From positions 54,114,792-54,178,791 of the forward strand of contig NC_135505.1 in assembly GCF_052857255.1 (NCBI RefSeq): 64,000 nucleotides of DNA, given 5' to 3'. The position numbers and the translations under genes were made by a program. Origin of the DNA: Amblyomma americanum (Eukaryota; Arthropoda; Arachnida; Ixodida; Ixodidae). The notes beneath the pieces were generated by a model. The model was given only the letters and a program-made list of their open reading frames with translations. It ran no database searches and was not told the DNA's origin. Positions within the stretch are counted from its first letter, which is position 1. Every line of letters starts with the position of its first letter. Of the stretch, positions 21,986-31,559 are shown in pieces.

Positions 21986-23805
21986 TGTTGCGCTGGGTCT
22001 TATAGCACATAGGCAGTTAAGGCCATCATGCGCCAAGCTCCAAGTATAGAATTTCTTGTTTGTAGTTTGTTAAGGACTATGAAAATCGTCGATGGTGGAG
22101 ATGACCAGAAAAGATTGTACTGCCCAGTAATATCAGAGGAGAAGAAATTTGGCAATCGCTAGTGGTAAAAGCCTTAAAGAAGGTCAGGCAGGCTGAGCGG
22201 CTATCCTTGACTAGGCAAGGATCCTGAGGCTCCCAAAAAATCAGATTAAGAGCCTCAGCCTACTTCACAGGAATGTGAAATTGGCTGAGATCTGTAGTGT
22301 AATAGTGTTTGAAAAATTAGTTTTTCAAGTACGCCTGCTCCTTTAAAAAGCTAAAAGCAGAATGAATGTTAAAAACGGCATTATCAGCTAAGAGCAACGT
22401 TGGATGCAAAGTAATGCATTCATGATAAAACTTAGGGAAGTACTTTTTTTTGTTTTCTAGTTTCACATATGAGAATAAAATGTGGTTGACCGTAAGTTCA
22501 TCTCCGCATTCTTCGCAAACAAGTTTATGTTGTTTTGTTAGCAAGAAGTTGTGCGTAAAGTGCGCGTGGTCTATTCGGAGACGGCATAAAATCACTTCGT
22601 TAAAACGTTCCTGGGGCACACATATCTAAAATTCAGTTTAAAACCAGCTTTATTAAGTGCAGTTTAATATTCACTTCGCTGTTCCAAGCCGACTGCCATT
22701 TTTTTCTTAATGTATGTTGTACAAAATTCATGCCATCATTAAAGGGCATATTTAGTTTTTATTTCCTTTCCTCGAGCTTGAACAGCGCAGAAGTCTGCGC
22801 TCTCATTGCCTTTTATTCCGACATGATTCGGGACACAGCAGTGTTTAATGTTTTATCTTCGAGCGGCGGCTGTTACTATCTTGTGTATGATGTGACCAAC
22901 TATAGGTGTGATTGCGTTTCTAGAGTGGAGGGTTGTAAGTACTCTTATAGATTCTCTGTAAATAATTCGTTTTTGAGGGTCTCACTTAGTATTTCTCTAC
23001 GGCCACACACACTGCGTAACATTTTGCAGTGAAGATGGGTGCGCAATGTGAAAGTCGCATTGTTTTCTCCGAAATTCCTCGCACTCCTGCGCTTCGTACG
23101 TAGGCATCCGTTTTTAATTAAACCGTGAGTAAAAAAGTTTGTAAAAGCATTCCATTTTTCCGCAAGTGCAAGAAATTCCTGTACTATATGTTGTTGCGGA
23201 GCTTGCTTCTTCCGGAACTGTGTAAGAGTAAAATCGCACATACAATGCAGGAAAATCGTACCATGGAGAAAGTGGATCTTTCCTTAGCGCAATTCTGGGT
23301 AATGTGTTCAGTACGCCGAGATTCTGGCAAATCTCTTCAAAACGCAAGAGCATTGGCCTGGTGATTTGCATTTTGTTGTTAAAGAGTGTACTGGAGAGAC
23401 ACCTTGTAACAAATTCGTAAGATATGATTTGGTATGAAACAGATTTTTAGAACGTATGAGCATGTAAACATGCTTCTATCTGTTAGTGATGGTTCGTTTG
23501 TTTCAACATAAAGACTGTTTATGGGCGACGTCCTGTATGCGCCAGTGGAAAGGCGCAAACCCAAATTATGCACTGGATCTTGTCGCTTCAAGTAGGAAGG
23601 CCTTGTTAAACCATACACTCCGCTACCATAGTCTAAGCAAGAATTGAACCACTGAGAGATAAATCTGTAGAGGGCTCACAACCCAAGTGTTAGTGTGAAA
23701 GAACTTGGAGTATATTCAGTGATCGAGAAGATTTTTTTGCAACGCATTTTTTGAAGCATGAAAGTTAGTTTTCAGTCAAATGTTATGCCTGATAATTTGT
23801 GTTCA
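21986..23805 (-). mobile_element. I-superfamily LINE 3' part, copy D
   Basis: The most complete of the four 3' fragments. In transcript order it has RT thumb (about 23800-23620: decayed GITFD-KLTF, then SCLDYGSGVYG), the RT-RNase H linker (23618-23379: LRLSTGAYRTSPINSLYVE and NEPSLTDR), a decayed RNase H, and the knuckle domain (22619-22317: RLRIDHAHFTHNFLLTK, CEECGDELTVNHILF; the last Cys is Tyr). It ends in the common 3' UTR. Several frameshifts and stops. Its 3' end directly abuts copy C's 5' end, mirroring the A/B arrangement 12 kb to the left. Confidence 0.85.
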
Positions 23806-23819
23806 GCTGCTCAGTTTTA

Positions 23820-24600
23820 GAGTGCGCTTGTGCGATGGCGTCTTCACTTCCCAAGCGTTTTTTCAGCAGGAAGATGGCGTCGCCATAGCACTGCGATGTG
23901 GGCGGAAGGCCCTTGATCGTTCTTGCTGCTTCGCCAATCACATCCGATTTTAATTACCCGAACTTGTACGAGGTCGTCAGCCGATCATTCTTGTGAATCA
24001 TTTGCTCGTACTGTCCCCAAATGTCTTGCCAAGACACATCGTTGCAGTCAAATTTTACGAGCTCTAATTTTTTAAGCATTACCTGGCATGTCATGGCTGC
24101 CGCGCCTGCGTCGTGGCTTGGTGATGGCTCTTCTTTAGGCTGCGTCTTCTCTTGAACTTCTTTTATCTCAGCGTGGAGCTTCGTGATGTATGTAACGATC
24201 TTGTCGCCATTCTCGATGGTTTTATTACAGTCCTGCGCTGCTTCTTCCGCTGGCGGTAGCTCCTCGTCAGCGGCGTTAGCTTCGTTTAGATGGGTCAGCA
24301 GAGAGCTCATTCTTGCCAAGAAAACAGTTATTTTTCGTTGCCCGCGCGCCTTTTCGTGCAGGAGTCAATATCCGCAATGAGCCGAGTCACCTGTGACTGG
24401 AGAGCTGATCTCTTTGCTTTGTGTCTCTCCATGTCGCTACACTCGGTAGCACTGGGCGGTGGCTTCGGAGAATAAATTGGATTTTCTTCGTTATTCGTCG
24501 CCGTCGCATCCAGGAAGTCGCCTTCGTTCGGTCTCGGGGTATATCCCGGGTTTCGGATTTCGGCACCAGCTTATATTTAGGTCACTTTCGTTAAATATAG
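23820..24600 (-). mobile_element. BEL/Pao LTR retroelement relic (leader and gag)
   Basis: Minus-strand fragment. A putative primer-binding site (TGGTGCCGAAATCCGAAA, about 24556-24573) precedes a leader and a gag frame. No LTR pair, protease, RT or integrase is attached, so only the 5' part survives. The LTR side (24600-24790) has a possible AATAAA (near 24640, reverse strand), but its boundaries are not clear. Confidence 0.65.
23830..24432 (-). pseudogene. BEL/Pao-type Gag fragment
   Basis: Begins at an ATG at 24432 (MERHKAKRSALQSQVTRLI), typical of BEL/Pao Gag starts. After two early stops and a frameshift it continues from 24319 with LLTHLNEANAADEELPP, an acidic coiled stretch, and KLELVKFDCNDVSWQDIWGQ, the conserved Gag core in which a Lys-Phe-x-Gly/Asp-x3-W segment precedes the capsid-like domain. 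A stop at 23954 after YKFG interrupts it; LKSDVIGEAARTIKGLP follows in frame. Gag would package the element RNA. Confidence 0.75.
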
Positions 24601-24819
24601 ACAACTTCCTTGAGCGAGCACAAAACACATCCGTTTATTTCGAGTTACATGACACGACTGCGCCTCCAAGGGGCGCTCGTTGGTTTCTCTTTCCCACCAT
24701 GCTTCGCTTGTCTTGCCTTCTCACTTGGAGCGGTCTCCTTTCGGTTTCGGTTTCGCAACAGAGATTACGGACAATGATCAGCGTTCCTTAGCGGGCACAG
24801 AATATCCTGGACCGGTTAG

Positions 24820-25466
24820 AGTTTGTCCAAGAAAGCTGATGGCTCCTTTTGAGCATGTGGCATTGGGCATGTCATTAGTTGGAAAGGAGCTGAATGTGTT
24901 GGAGATGATGCCTGCTGCTCATTCCATGGACTAGGAGAAAGTCAAGAAGGCACTCCTCCAAAGATTCAGGCTCACGGCAGAGGGTTTCTGTGAGAGATTT
25001 CGCACCACGATACCTGGGGATTCTGAAACCGCTAAGCAGTTTTCCTGCAGGCTGACTAATTATTTCTATAGGTGGCTTCATATGTCAAACAAAGAAAAGA
25101 GTTTTGAAGAGGTGTGTGACAAGCTGGTCACAGAACAATTTTTAGCATGTTGCAGCTCAAAGCTAACGCTATTCCTGAACGTTGTGTTCATTGGAATCGT
25201 TCGCCGACACTGCAGACCAATTCCTCGAGGCTCAAGGTCAGAGAAATTTGAGTAAGGCAAAGGAAGAAACCCAAAAGGTCCTAGAGACAGATGCGACAAA
25301 ACCAAGAGCATATGGCGGTGCATCTAAGGCTCCAGTAAGGTGTTTTCTCTGCGGCAAGGTGGAACACCGTGCAGCTGACTGTCGCACTAGTAGCGTTGCC
25401 CAAAAGACACACGTTGTGTGTCAAGGTTGTAAGAGGAGGGGTCATATTCTGGATGAGTGCCGATAG
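24820..25466 (+). pseudogene. gypsy-like Gag with two zinc knuckles
   Basis: A capsid-like helical region (LVGKELNVLEMMPAA, a TAG, then EKVKKALLQRFRLTAEGF, SCRLTNYFYRWL, SFEEVCDKLVTEQFL) resembles the SCAN/retroviral capsid fold. Two CCHC knuckles end it: CFLCGKVEHRAADC and CQGCKRRGHILDEC, both with C-x2-C-x4-H-x4-C spacing. A frameshift near 25165 and the TAG near 24933 break it. The protein would form the particle and bind RNA. Confidence 0.8.
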
Positions 25467-25900
25467 AGAACGCAGGACCGAGCTGCATGCGTTGTCGTCT
25501 CTGGGGTTGAACTTGTTACGCAACGTGAAGTTCTACTGCTGAAAGGAGTGCAAACGCTTCTGGGAACGGAGGCGGTGAGTGGAACACCCAAGTCGAAAGC
25601 AGCAATGCTGGTAGTGGTTGTGCAAATACGGGACCGTCCTATATTGGTGCTTAGAACCAGCGGAGCCAACACCGTTTTGGTTTGGAGAAGCCTGCTGAAG
25701 GAGGAGGATCTTACGGGGAACCGTCGGTCGTCACTCTAGCAGACAGCACAGTAATGTACATTTTCGAAACCAGGATTCTTGTGTGCACACCATATTATAC
25801 TGAACGAGTAGTGGCAAAATGCGTAGAGCAACCCATCTACGATCTCATCCTGGGAAACATTACGGGTGCAAGAAGTGTCGAGGACCTCGATCTTGAGTAG
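25467..25900 (+). pseudogene. retroviral-type aspartic protease relic
   Basis: Two overlapping frames cover a pepsin-like retropepsin half: VVQIRDRPILVLRTSGANT, then WRSLLKEEDLTGN, and after a frameshift FETRILVCTPYYTERVVA and PIYDLILGNITGAR. The catalytic D-T/S-G reads TSG preceded by Thr, so the active-site aspartate is lost. The order (directly after Gag, before integrase) defines the element's layout. Confidence 0.7.
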
Positions 25901-26069
25901 AGGATGATTCATGTTGAAGAATACCCAAAAGAGGAAAGGCCCTCGACAGCTCACGCGGGTGATGGGGCAGTCAGTTGCTCGTCGCCCGTAGAAACAAGGG
26001 CCCAAGCGACAGCCCGAGCAACGCGGCGTCCGCTCTCTACTCCCGTTACGATGTGCCTGAGCGTAACAC

Positions 26070-27333
26070 GGGGCGAAATTGCAATTACGCAAAAAGAAGA
26101 CCCGAGCTTGAAGGCCTGCTTTGAAAGAGTCGGGAAAAAGTGAAAAGAAAGATGAGTCATACGTCATTCGAATACCAATTGGTAAACAGTCTTCTGTACA
26201 CGGAATGCATATTTAGCTCAGGAAGGCGGGTCCAACAGCTAGTGTTACCGAAAGATATGAGAAAGACCGTGTTACGCTTAGGACATGACGCTAATATGGA
26301 CAGACACCAGGGTGTTCAATAAAACAGTGTCTAGGATCACCGAGGAGTTCTTCAGGCCAGGTGTTCAGAGTGTCGTTAAACGCTTTCTTCGCTCATGTGA
26401 CCTGTGCCAGCGCGCCGTTCCGAAGGGAAGAGTTGGTCTCGTACATTTGGACAACATGCCAGCCATCGACCTAGCGTTTCAAAGAGTGGCTCTTGACATT
26501 GTGTGGCCTATCTCTCCAATTTCCGCCAGAGGCAATAGATATGTGCTTACTCTGGTTGACGTGGCCACTCGTTATCCTGACGCTATTCCATAGAAGGCTA
26601 TTGGTAGTATCCAAGTGGCGGAGGGTCTTGGGGATATGTTCTCGCGTTATGGTTTTCCTAGGGAAGATTTGAGTGACGGGGGCTGGAACTTTACATTTGA
26701 ACTAATGAAGGAGTTAACCGCCTCTTGTCATTAAGGCAGTTACTAACGGCGCCATACCATCCCATGTGTAATAGGCTTGTAGAGCGGTTCAACGACACCC
26801 TCAAAATTATGATCAAGAAAATGTGCCAGGAGAGACCTACCGATTGGGATAGATATCTCCCAGCTCTTTTGTTCGCTTACCGCAAAGTACCGCAAACGCG
26901 TATTGGTTTCTCGCCCTTCGAGATGTTGTGTGGGAGAACCGTTAGAGGTCGACTTACAATACTCAAGGAGCTCTTGGCTAATAAGGAGATTGCATCAGAT
27001 CTCAAGACAATATACACATACGTTCTTGAGTTGCGGGAGAAGTTGGAGGAAACATGCAAGCTGGCATATCAAGGCCTGGAGTGGGCGCGTGAACGCCATA
27101 AGGAATATTATGAAAAGAAAACCATTCACAGGAATCTGACTCTGTGCGGCAGGGTTCTCGTCCTGCTATACAAAGATCCTAATAAGTTACTGATGCACTG
27201 GAAGGTCCCGTACCTTATGACGCGGAAGAAAAAGTACATGGATTATGGATTATTGATAGATGACTCTAGGAAGGTTTTCGATGTAGATATGTTGAAGCAC
27301 GAAGAAAGGGGTGCCGTATGGCGTACAAATTAG
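26070..27333 (+). pseudogene. Ty3/gypsy-type integrase
   Basis: Four partly overlapping segments spell an integrase. The HHCC zinc domain has GHDANMDRHQGV, a frameshift near 26310, then TEEFFRPGVQ and CDLCQRAV. The catalytic core has VALDIVWPI (first D), TLVDVATRYPDAIP followed by TAG at 26591-26593, EDLSDGGWNFT (second D) and, after a frameshift near 26730, PYHPMCNRLVERFNDTLK (the glutamate). The C-terminal part (LFAYRKVPQTRIGFSPFEML, LHWKVPYLM-like, VFDVDMLKHEERG) is a normal gypsy GPY/F-type end. It would insert the element's cDNA; this copy is broken in three or more places but keeps its DDE residues. Confidence 0.85.
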
Positions 27334-27714
27334 ACCTGTATAGAGACAGAGCTAACTAAAGAGCTCTAGGTATTTCTGGGATGTATCTTGTTGTTGGTGT
27401 GTTATGTATCTCTAGGATTTATCTTGTTGTTGTTGCTGTTGTTGGTGTTATGTGATTATACAAGGAAGTGTGTTGTGGACATCAACATGTTTATTAAGGG
27501 CACCATACGGACAACGGCAGTGGTATGTTAATGTTCCGAAAATGCAGTTTTGTGCGCTGTGTTAGTGGTGTGCTTTTGGTGTGTGCTGGACATCTTTGGC
27601 GTTTTGAGTTCTTGGTCCATAATCGCCACAGAAGATAGTCGGTTGGCTGGATGGCTTGCAGATGAGGATGACGTGAGCAGTTTTTCATGGAAATCACTTG
27701 AGAGGGGAGGCCGT
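27334..27714 (+). other. post-integrase spacer and polypurine tract
   Basis: G/T-rich, low-complexity (TTGTTGTTGTTGCTGTTG), with no RT or RNase H motif in any frame. Ends in AGAGGGGAGG, the likely polypurine primer next to the LTR. Confidence 0.6.
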
Positions 27715-28519
27715 TGTCACATATAATAGGGAGTCTAAAATAAAATTATGAAGGAAAGAGATGTGAAGAAGACGAAGAGGTTGGCGATAAGGATGACGTG
27801 GATTAACCGAAAATTAAAGATGAAGAAGCATTCGGTGTGGTGGAGGGAGATGTTTGGTGGGAAAGAGAAGGAGAAGACGACGTCAAGGCTTACGTGGACT
27901 AACGCCAAGGCCATAAAATAGCGAGGGAGAGCGAGGCACGGAGGGGAAGGAGGAAGAAGAGAGAAGCGGAGGCTCCAGCGGGTCAGGAACCCTTCGGCTG
28001 GAAGACAGCGACGTCGGCTACTGCTCCGGTGAGCTAGCGATCTACGGCTTCGCATCGCGGAGTTCCTACCGTTCCTGAACCCGTTCCGGGGAGTCAACGG
28101 AGGACGCTACCACCTGCTGCGGCCAGGGGTGTCTCCAGCGCTGATGCCACCCATCCGGGTGGTGCCCCCAACGCCAACAACCTAGGCGTCACCTCCACGG
28201 GCGCTTGAACCGGGAGCTTGAACGACGCAGCCAGCGACGCCGCCAGCGACGCCAGCCGCAGGATGTCGAACGCCATCTCGACGCCGGCCACTGGACCTAC
28301 ACAACCGTGAGCACGTACGCCGACCTCTAACAGTAGAACGCTAGTACTAGACGCTGCTAGTAGTGTTTCCGGGTCGTGTGTATTTAGACTGTGTTTTGTG
28401 TTAGTTTTAGGGGGTTGTGTGTGTTTCACGTAGGGTGTATTAAATGTGCGTTTGTGTGGGTACACCTGTCGCCTACTTCATTCTTTCGGTCCGAGTGTTC
28501 TCCGGGGAGATCCCTGACA
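27715..28519 (+). repeat. LTR of the Gmr1-like element (805 bp)
   Basis: Starts TGTCA and ends TGACA, the inverted terminal dinucleotide pattern of LTRs, directly after a polypurine tract. A TATA-like CATAAAATAG lies near 27910. An ATTAAA signal (near 28439) precedes a U5-like end (CGGTCCGAGTGTTCTCCGG, then the closing TGACA). No second copy was seen upstream of gag. The following I-type LINE begins immediately at 28520. Confidence 0.75.
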
Positions 28520-29110
28520 CACACAATTGCCCTCATGGTGAGCAATTCGCGCGGCCTCCTCCGCGCGGTGGTTGTCTGCGATGCCGCTGTGTCCTGGCAG
28601 CCATTGGTAAAAAATACCGTGTCCTTTGTTGGTGGCTGTGTGGTGGCGATTTCGGATTTCCGCGACAAGTTGTTCATGGGACTCATGACGAAGACCAAAT
28701 TGTAATGCTTGGAGAGCTGCTTTTGAATCAGTGAAACAGAAAATTGCTGCGCTGTTTCTTCACTGACATGCTCAATGGCGACACGAATAGCTGTAAGTTC
28801 TGCAACAGTCGATGAAGTCCGGTGGGATGTTTTCACTTCCTTAACTATGATCCCTACGAGGATGACTATGGAGTTATACGAATTGAAAAAACAGCGCAAT
28901 CAAAGACGAGACACAAAAGAAGCACAAAACACTTTGATTGCGCTGTTTTTCCAATTCGTAAAACATGTACCAACCAGCCCGTATTTGCCCTCTTCTGGAA
29001 TTCATGACTATGGAGCCCGAGGAACTGAAATGGATAAATGAGCCATCGGTGTTTACGTGCAGGCGGTGTCGTTGTTTCTGATGCAAATATTCTAATGTGG
29101 TCTGTTTTAG
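28520..29110 (-). pseudogene. RNase H domain of the same LINE, interrupted
   Basis: The RNase H domain shows VNTDGSFIHFSSSGSIV (first Asp), then a 130-bp insertion (28874-29003), then SHRTSSTVAELTAIRVAIEH (Glu) and, in another frame, FTDSKAALQALQF (Asp). At least one frameshift lies between the last two blocks. It would remove RNA from the hybrid during insertion. Confidence 0.82.
28874..29003. repeat. 130-bp hairpin insertion with 12-bp TSD (Penelope-like ends)
   Basis: The repeat ATGACTATGGAG occurs at 28862-28873 and 29004-29015, and the insert lies between. It contains two 28-base arms (28878-28905 and 28932-28959) that are inverted complements at 27 of 28 positions (core CAGCGCAATCAAAG), with a 26-base loop. 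Removing the insert and one repeat restores the RNase H reading. The arm starts like the end of the Penelope element at 15345-15390 (AAAACAGCGC), so this is probably a minimal palindromic Penelope-derived insertion. Confidence 0.8.
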
Positions 29111-29512
29111 TGCTGCCAACGATAACTGAGCCTTCCTTTCGATGCCCGGTATAGAAAGAAGCACACGTGGTTGGTCCAGACTCCGTAATGAAAAAGACGG
29201 TCTAGAGGCTGGTGTGAATTGGGTTTGTAGGAAGTATTGATGGGCATCAATAATTTTCAAAAACGATGTACTCGGCTGGTTAGCAGGAAAACTGGCAAGT
29301 TGATGTCCGGGAGACTGAGAGAAGTGACAAATATGCGCTCTCAAGGCTTCGATTGTGACATAGGCAGTAACTTAGTTCTCCTGAGCGATGAGTACTGTTG
29401 CGGGTGGAGGCGCGCATTGTGGCACTCCTAGGCACGTCCGCTGAGCTTGAGCCTGAACACTTTGTAGACACGGTATGTTCGTTTTCCTCATGTTTCCTAG
29501 TGCAGGGATATT

Positions 29513-30609
29513 TTACCGAAGGAATCCCATGAATAATGCGGTGTACAGCTGGAGCATCGACTGCACTGATGGTCCCCACGAGTTCCCTCCGAGAAAGGAC
29601 AGAATGTGAACGATCGATGTTAGTCGGCTTTTCAAGTACGAGACATGTGAGCTCCATGTTAGATTACGATCGGTGATTACTCCAACTAACCGATGGCTTC
29701 TTTCGTAGGGTATTGTTGACCCATTTATGTGCACACGGTAATGGGACATGCTCTCGCGTGTAAAAGCAACAACGGAACCTTTTTCAGTAAAATTCTCCAG
29801 GCCTTGCAAGCGGAGGTAGGCCGCAAGAATGCTTGCCGCCTTTTGAAGCCTTGCTCGAACTTGTGGTCGTTTAACTCCCGATGCCCAGATACAATTATCG
29901 TCTGCATAACCTGAGACTCTCGCCGACTGTGGCAGTACATCGACAAGTCCAACAAGCGCAATATTGAAAAGCGTTGCGCTAAGTACTCCACCCTGTGGGA
30001 CCCCACGAGAAGTGTAATGTGAAGATGCTGGTCCGTTCTCAGTCTGCATAAATAGTGACCTGTTTGATAGATAACAGCGTATCCAGCAGAACATGCGACC
30101 AGCAAGCTCTGCTGCTTCCAGAGTGTGCAAAATAGCTTGATGAGTAACGTTATCATACGCCCCTTTAACACCCAGAAAAAACACCGCGCTTAAGCGCTTC
30201 AGGTGCTTTTGGTGTTGTACTGATGATACCAGGTCAATAAAACTATAAATAGACAAACGTCCCTGCCGAAACCGGGACATTACCTCGGAGTATATTTGAT
30301 TGTGCTCCAGATACCACTCAATTCGCGTAAGTACCATCCTTTGCATGAGTTTGCCCACGGAACTAGCCAATGCAATTAGACGGTCCGATGGTAGGTCAAA
30401 GACCGATCTTTCGGTTTAAGAACTGGAATCAGACGACTTGATTTCCACGCGTCCAAAACTGTACCCGCACCCCATGATGTGTTGAAGTGGTCTAAAAGAG
30501 CACGTCGAGCCACCTGACTAAGGTTTGCAAGTGCAGAGTATACTACATCATAGGGCTCTGGCGATGAAGACCGTCTGCAACCGGTCACGGCGGCGTCTAT
30601 TTCTTCCAT
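29513..30609 (-). pseudogene. I-superfamily reverse transcriptase
   Basis: Nearly continuous RT in two frames joined by a frameshift near 30372 (DRSLTYHRTV, then ASSVGKLMQRMVL). Motifs: KSSRLIPVLKP, SEVMSRFRQGRLSIYS (degenerate), FFLGVKGAYDNV (functional elements have FLDVKGAYD, so one aspartate is lost), SRGVPQGGVLSATLF, VSGYADDNCIWASG (catalytic YADD intact) and HRLVGVITDRNLTW. The RT would copy the element RNA at a nick. The missing motif A aspartate and the frameshift make it inactive. Confidence 0.88.
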
Positions 30610-30640
30610 GGAGCGGTATAGAGGTTTTCACTGACGCCTT

Positions 30641-31069
30641 GGAGCCAGTTATGCCTGCCAAATTTTGCATCGTCGATGATAAGTTACGTAATGTGTGCCG
30701 GCGCACTACATTCCAGTCGCTAGTTTCTGCAGCAGTGTGGTCAACGCAAACGGATATTGCACTAATGATATGCTTCTGCTACAGCGCTATCCACGCCAAT
30801 GCATCCAGCGCAGATCTCTCTCTGTCACTACCGCCACATAGTTGAAAGCGTGAATAGTAGTTCACAGCAGTATTACAGAGGTTTAGCACAGCGAGAGAGA
30901 TACCGGATTACCAGACGATGGTTACGCATTCGCAGGGGCGACCCCTTGGGCACTTCGCTTGCGCAGGAGGCGGCAGGTGAACCAGTATACGTCTCCGCAA
31001 AAGCTAAATCTATCTATTACTACGTGAAAAAGTTGTTGGGCAATGCAGCGCACGAGAGTGTGCGGCAGT

Positions 31070-31070
<1 letters not shown>
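30641..31070. other. unassigned segment between two LINEs
   Basis: A plus-strand frame (30799-31070) gives a basic peptide (RYRITRRWLRIRRGDPLG) before running into the TAA repeat. I recognise no family. It may be the decayed 5' part of the I-type LINE on the other strand or host DNA. Confidence 0.35.

Positions 31071-31148
<78 letters not shown>
31071..31148. repeat. (TAA)26 microsatellite, LINE tail
   Basis: Twenty-six perfect TAA units, immediately after the 3' end of the minus-strand LINE (AATAAACTTATT on that strand). Microsatellite tails are usual for CR1/L2-type elements. The poly-Asn, poly-Ile and poly-Leu open frames across it are not genes. Confidence 0.9.
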
Positions 31149-31559
31149 GTTTATTTGCATCAACGCACATGATGCCGGAGGCCTGCAGAAAAAGCTGTCA
31201 TGGCAGCTTGACAAGGCCGCAGGCCCCCATACTGGCAACTACACGTAGCGGTCAGCAGTCATGAAGAAATACAACAAAGTGTGAAACAGCAAGCAAAAGT
31301 TATTACATTGAAAAAAGGAAATTTCCACAAAACCTGACTGTAACAAGAGGGCACACAATTTCAACAAATCTCATCGCCGGAGATATAAAAGACGACATAG
31401 CAAAAGAAAGTGATGGTTTGAGATAGAATGTAGTGAGACTATTTTGTTGTTTTGCTGATTTTTTTTAGTTCCTAAAGTAGTGACGAAGTTTCTTGAAAGT
31501 AATATTCTCGGGTTGTATGTTCCTCTGATGCAACGCATTTAAGTCTTGGTAACCGGTTT

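Larger units (their letters stand above)
24820..28519 (+). mobile_element. Ty3/gypsy-like element with PR-IN order (Gmr1-like)
   Basis: Plus-strand LTR element containing gag (24820-25466), a protease relic (25467-25900), integrase (26070-27333), a polypurine tract (about 27696-27710) and a 3' LTR (27715-28519). The region between protease and integrase is only about 200 bp, so no RT/RNase H lies there. That matches Gmr1-type elements, whose integrase precedes RT. Here RT/RNase H is also absent after integrase, where only about 380 bp of G/T-rich DNA remains, and no 5' LTR is recognisable. It is a doubly deleted copy. Confidence 0.75.
28520..30640 (-). mobile_element. I-superfamily LINE (RT + RNase H), truncated both ends
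   Basis: Minus-strand non-LTR element, a different family from copies A-D. In transcript order: RT start (30609: MEEIDAAVTGCRRSSS), RT palm (30370-29513), linker, RNase H (about 29110-28520). RNase H is cut at 28519 by the LTR, and its 3' end was not found beyond the gypsy element's other side. The 5' limit past 30640 is not readable. Confidence 0.82.

Noticed and set aside
28094..28465. Ala-rich protein in the LTR
   Set aside because: Lies wholly within the LTR; GC-rich composition explains the open frame.
31066..31250. Poly-Asn, poly-Ile and poly-Leu proteins across the TAA repeat
   Set aside because: Translations of a microsatellite; the repeat is a LINE tail.
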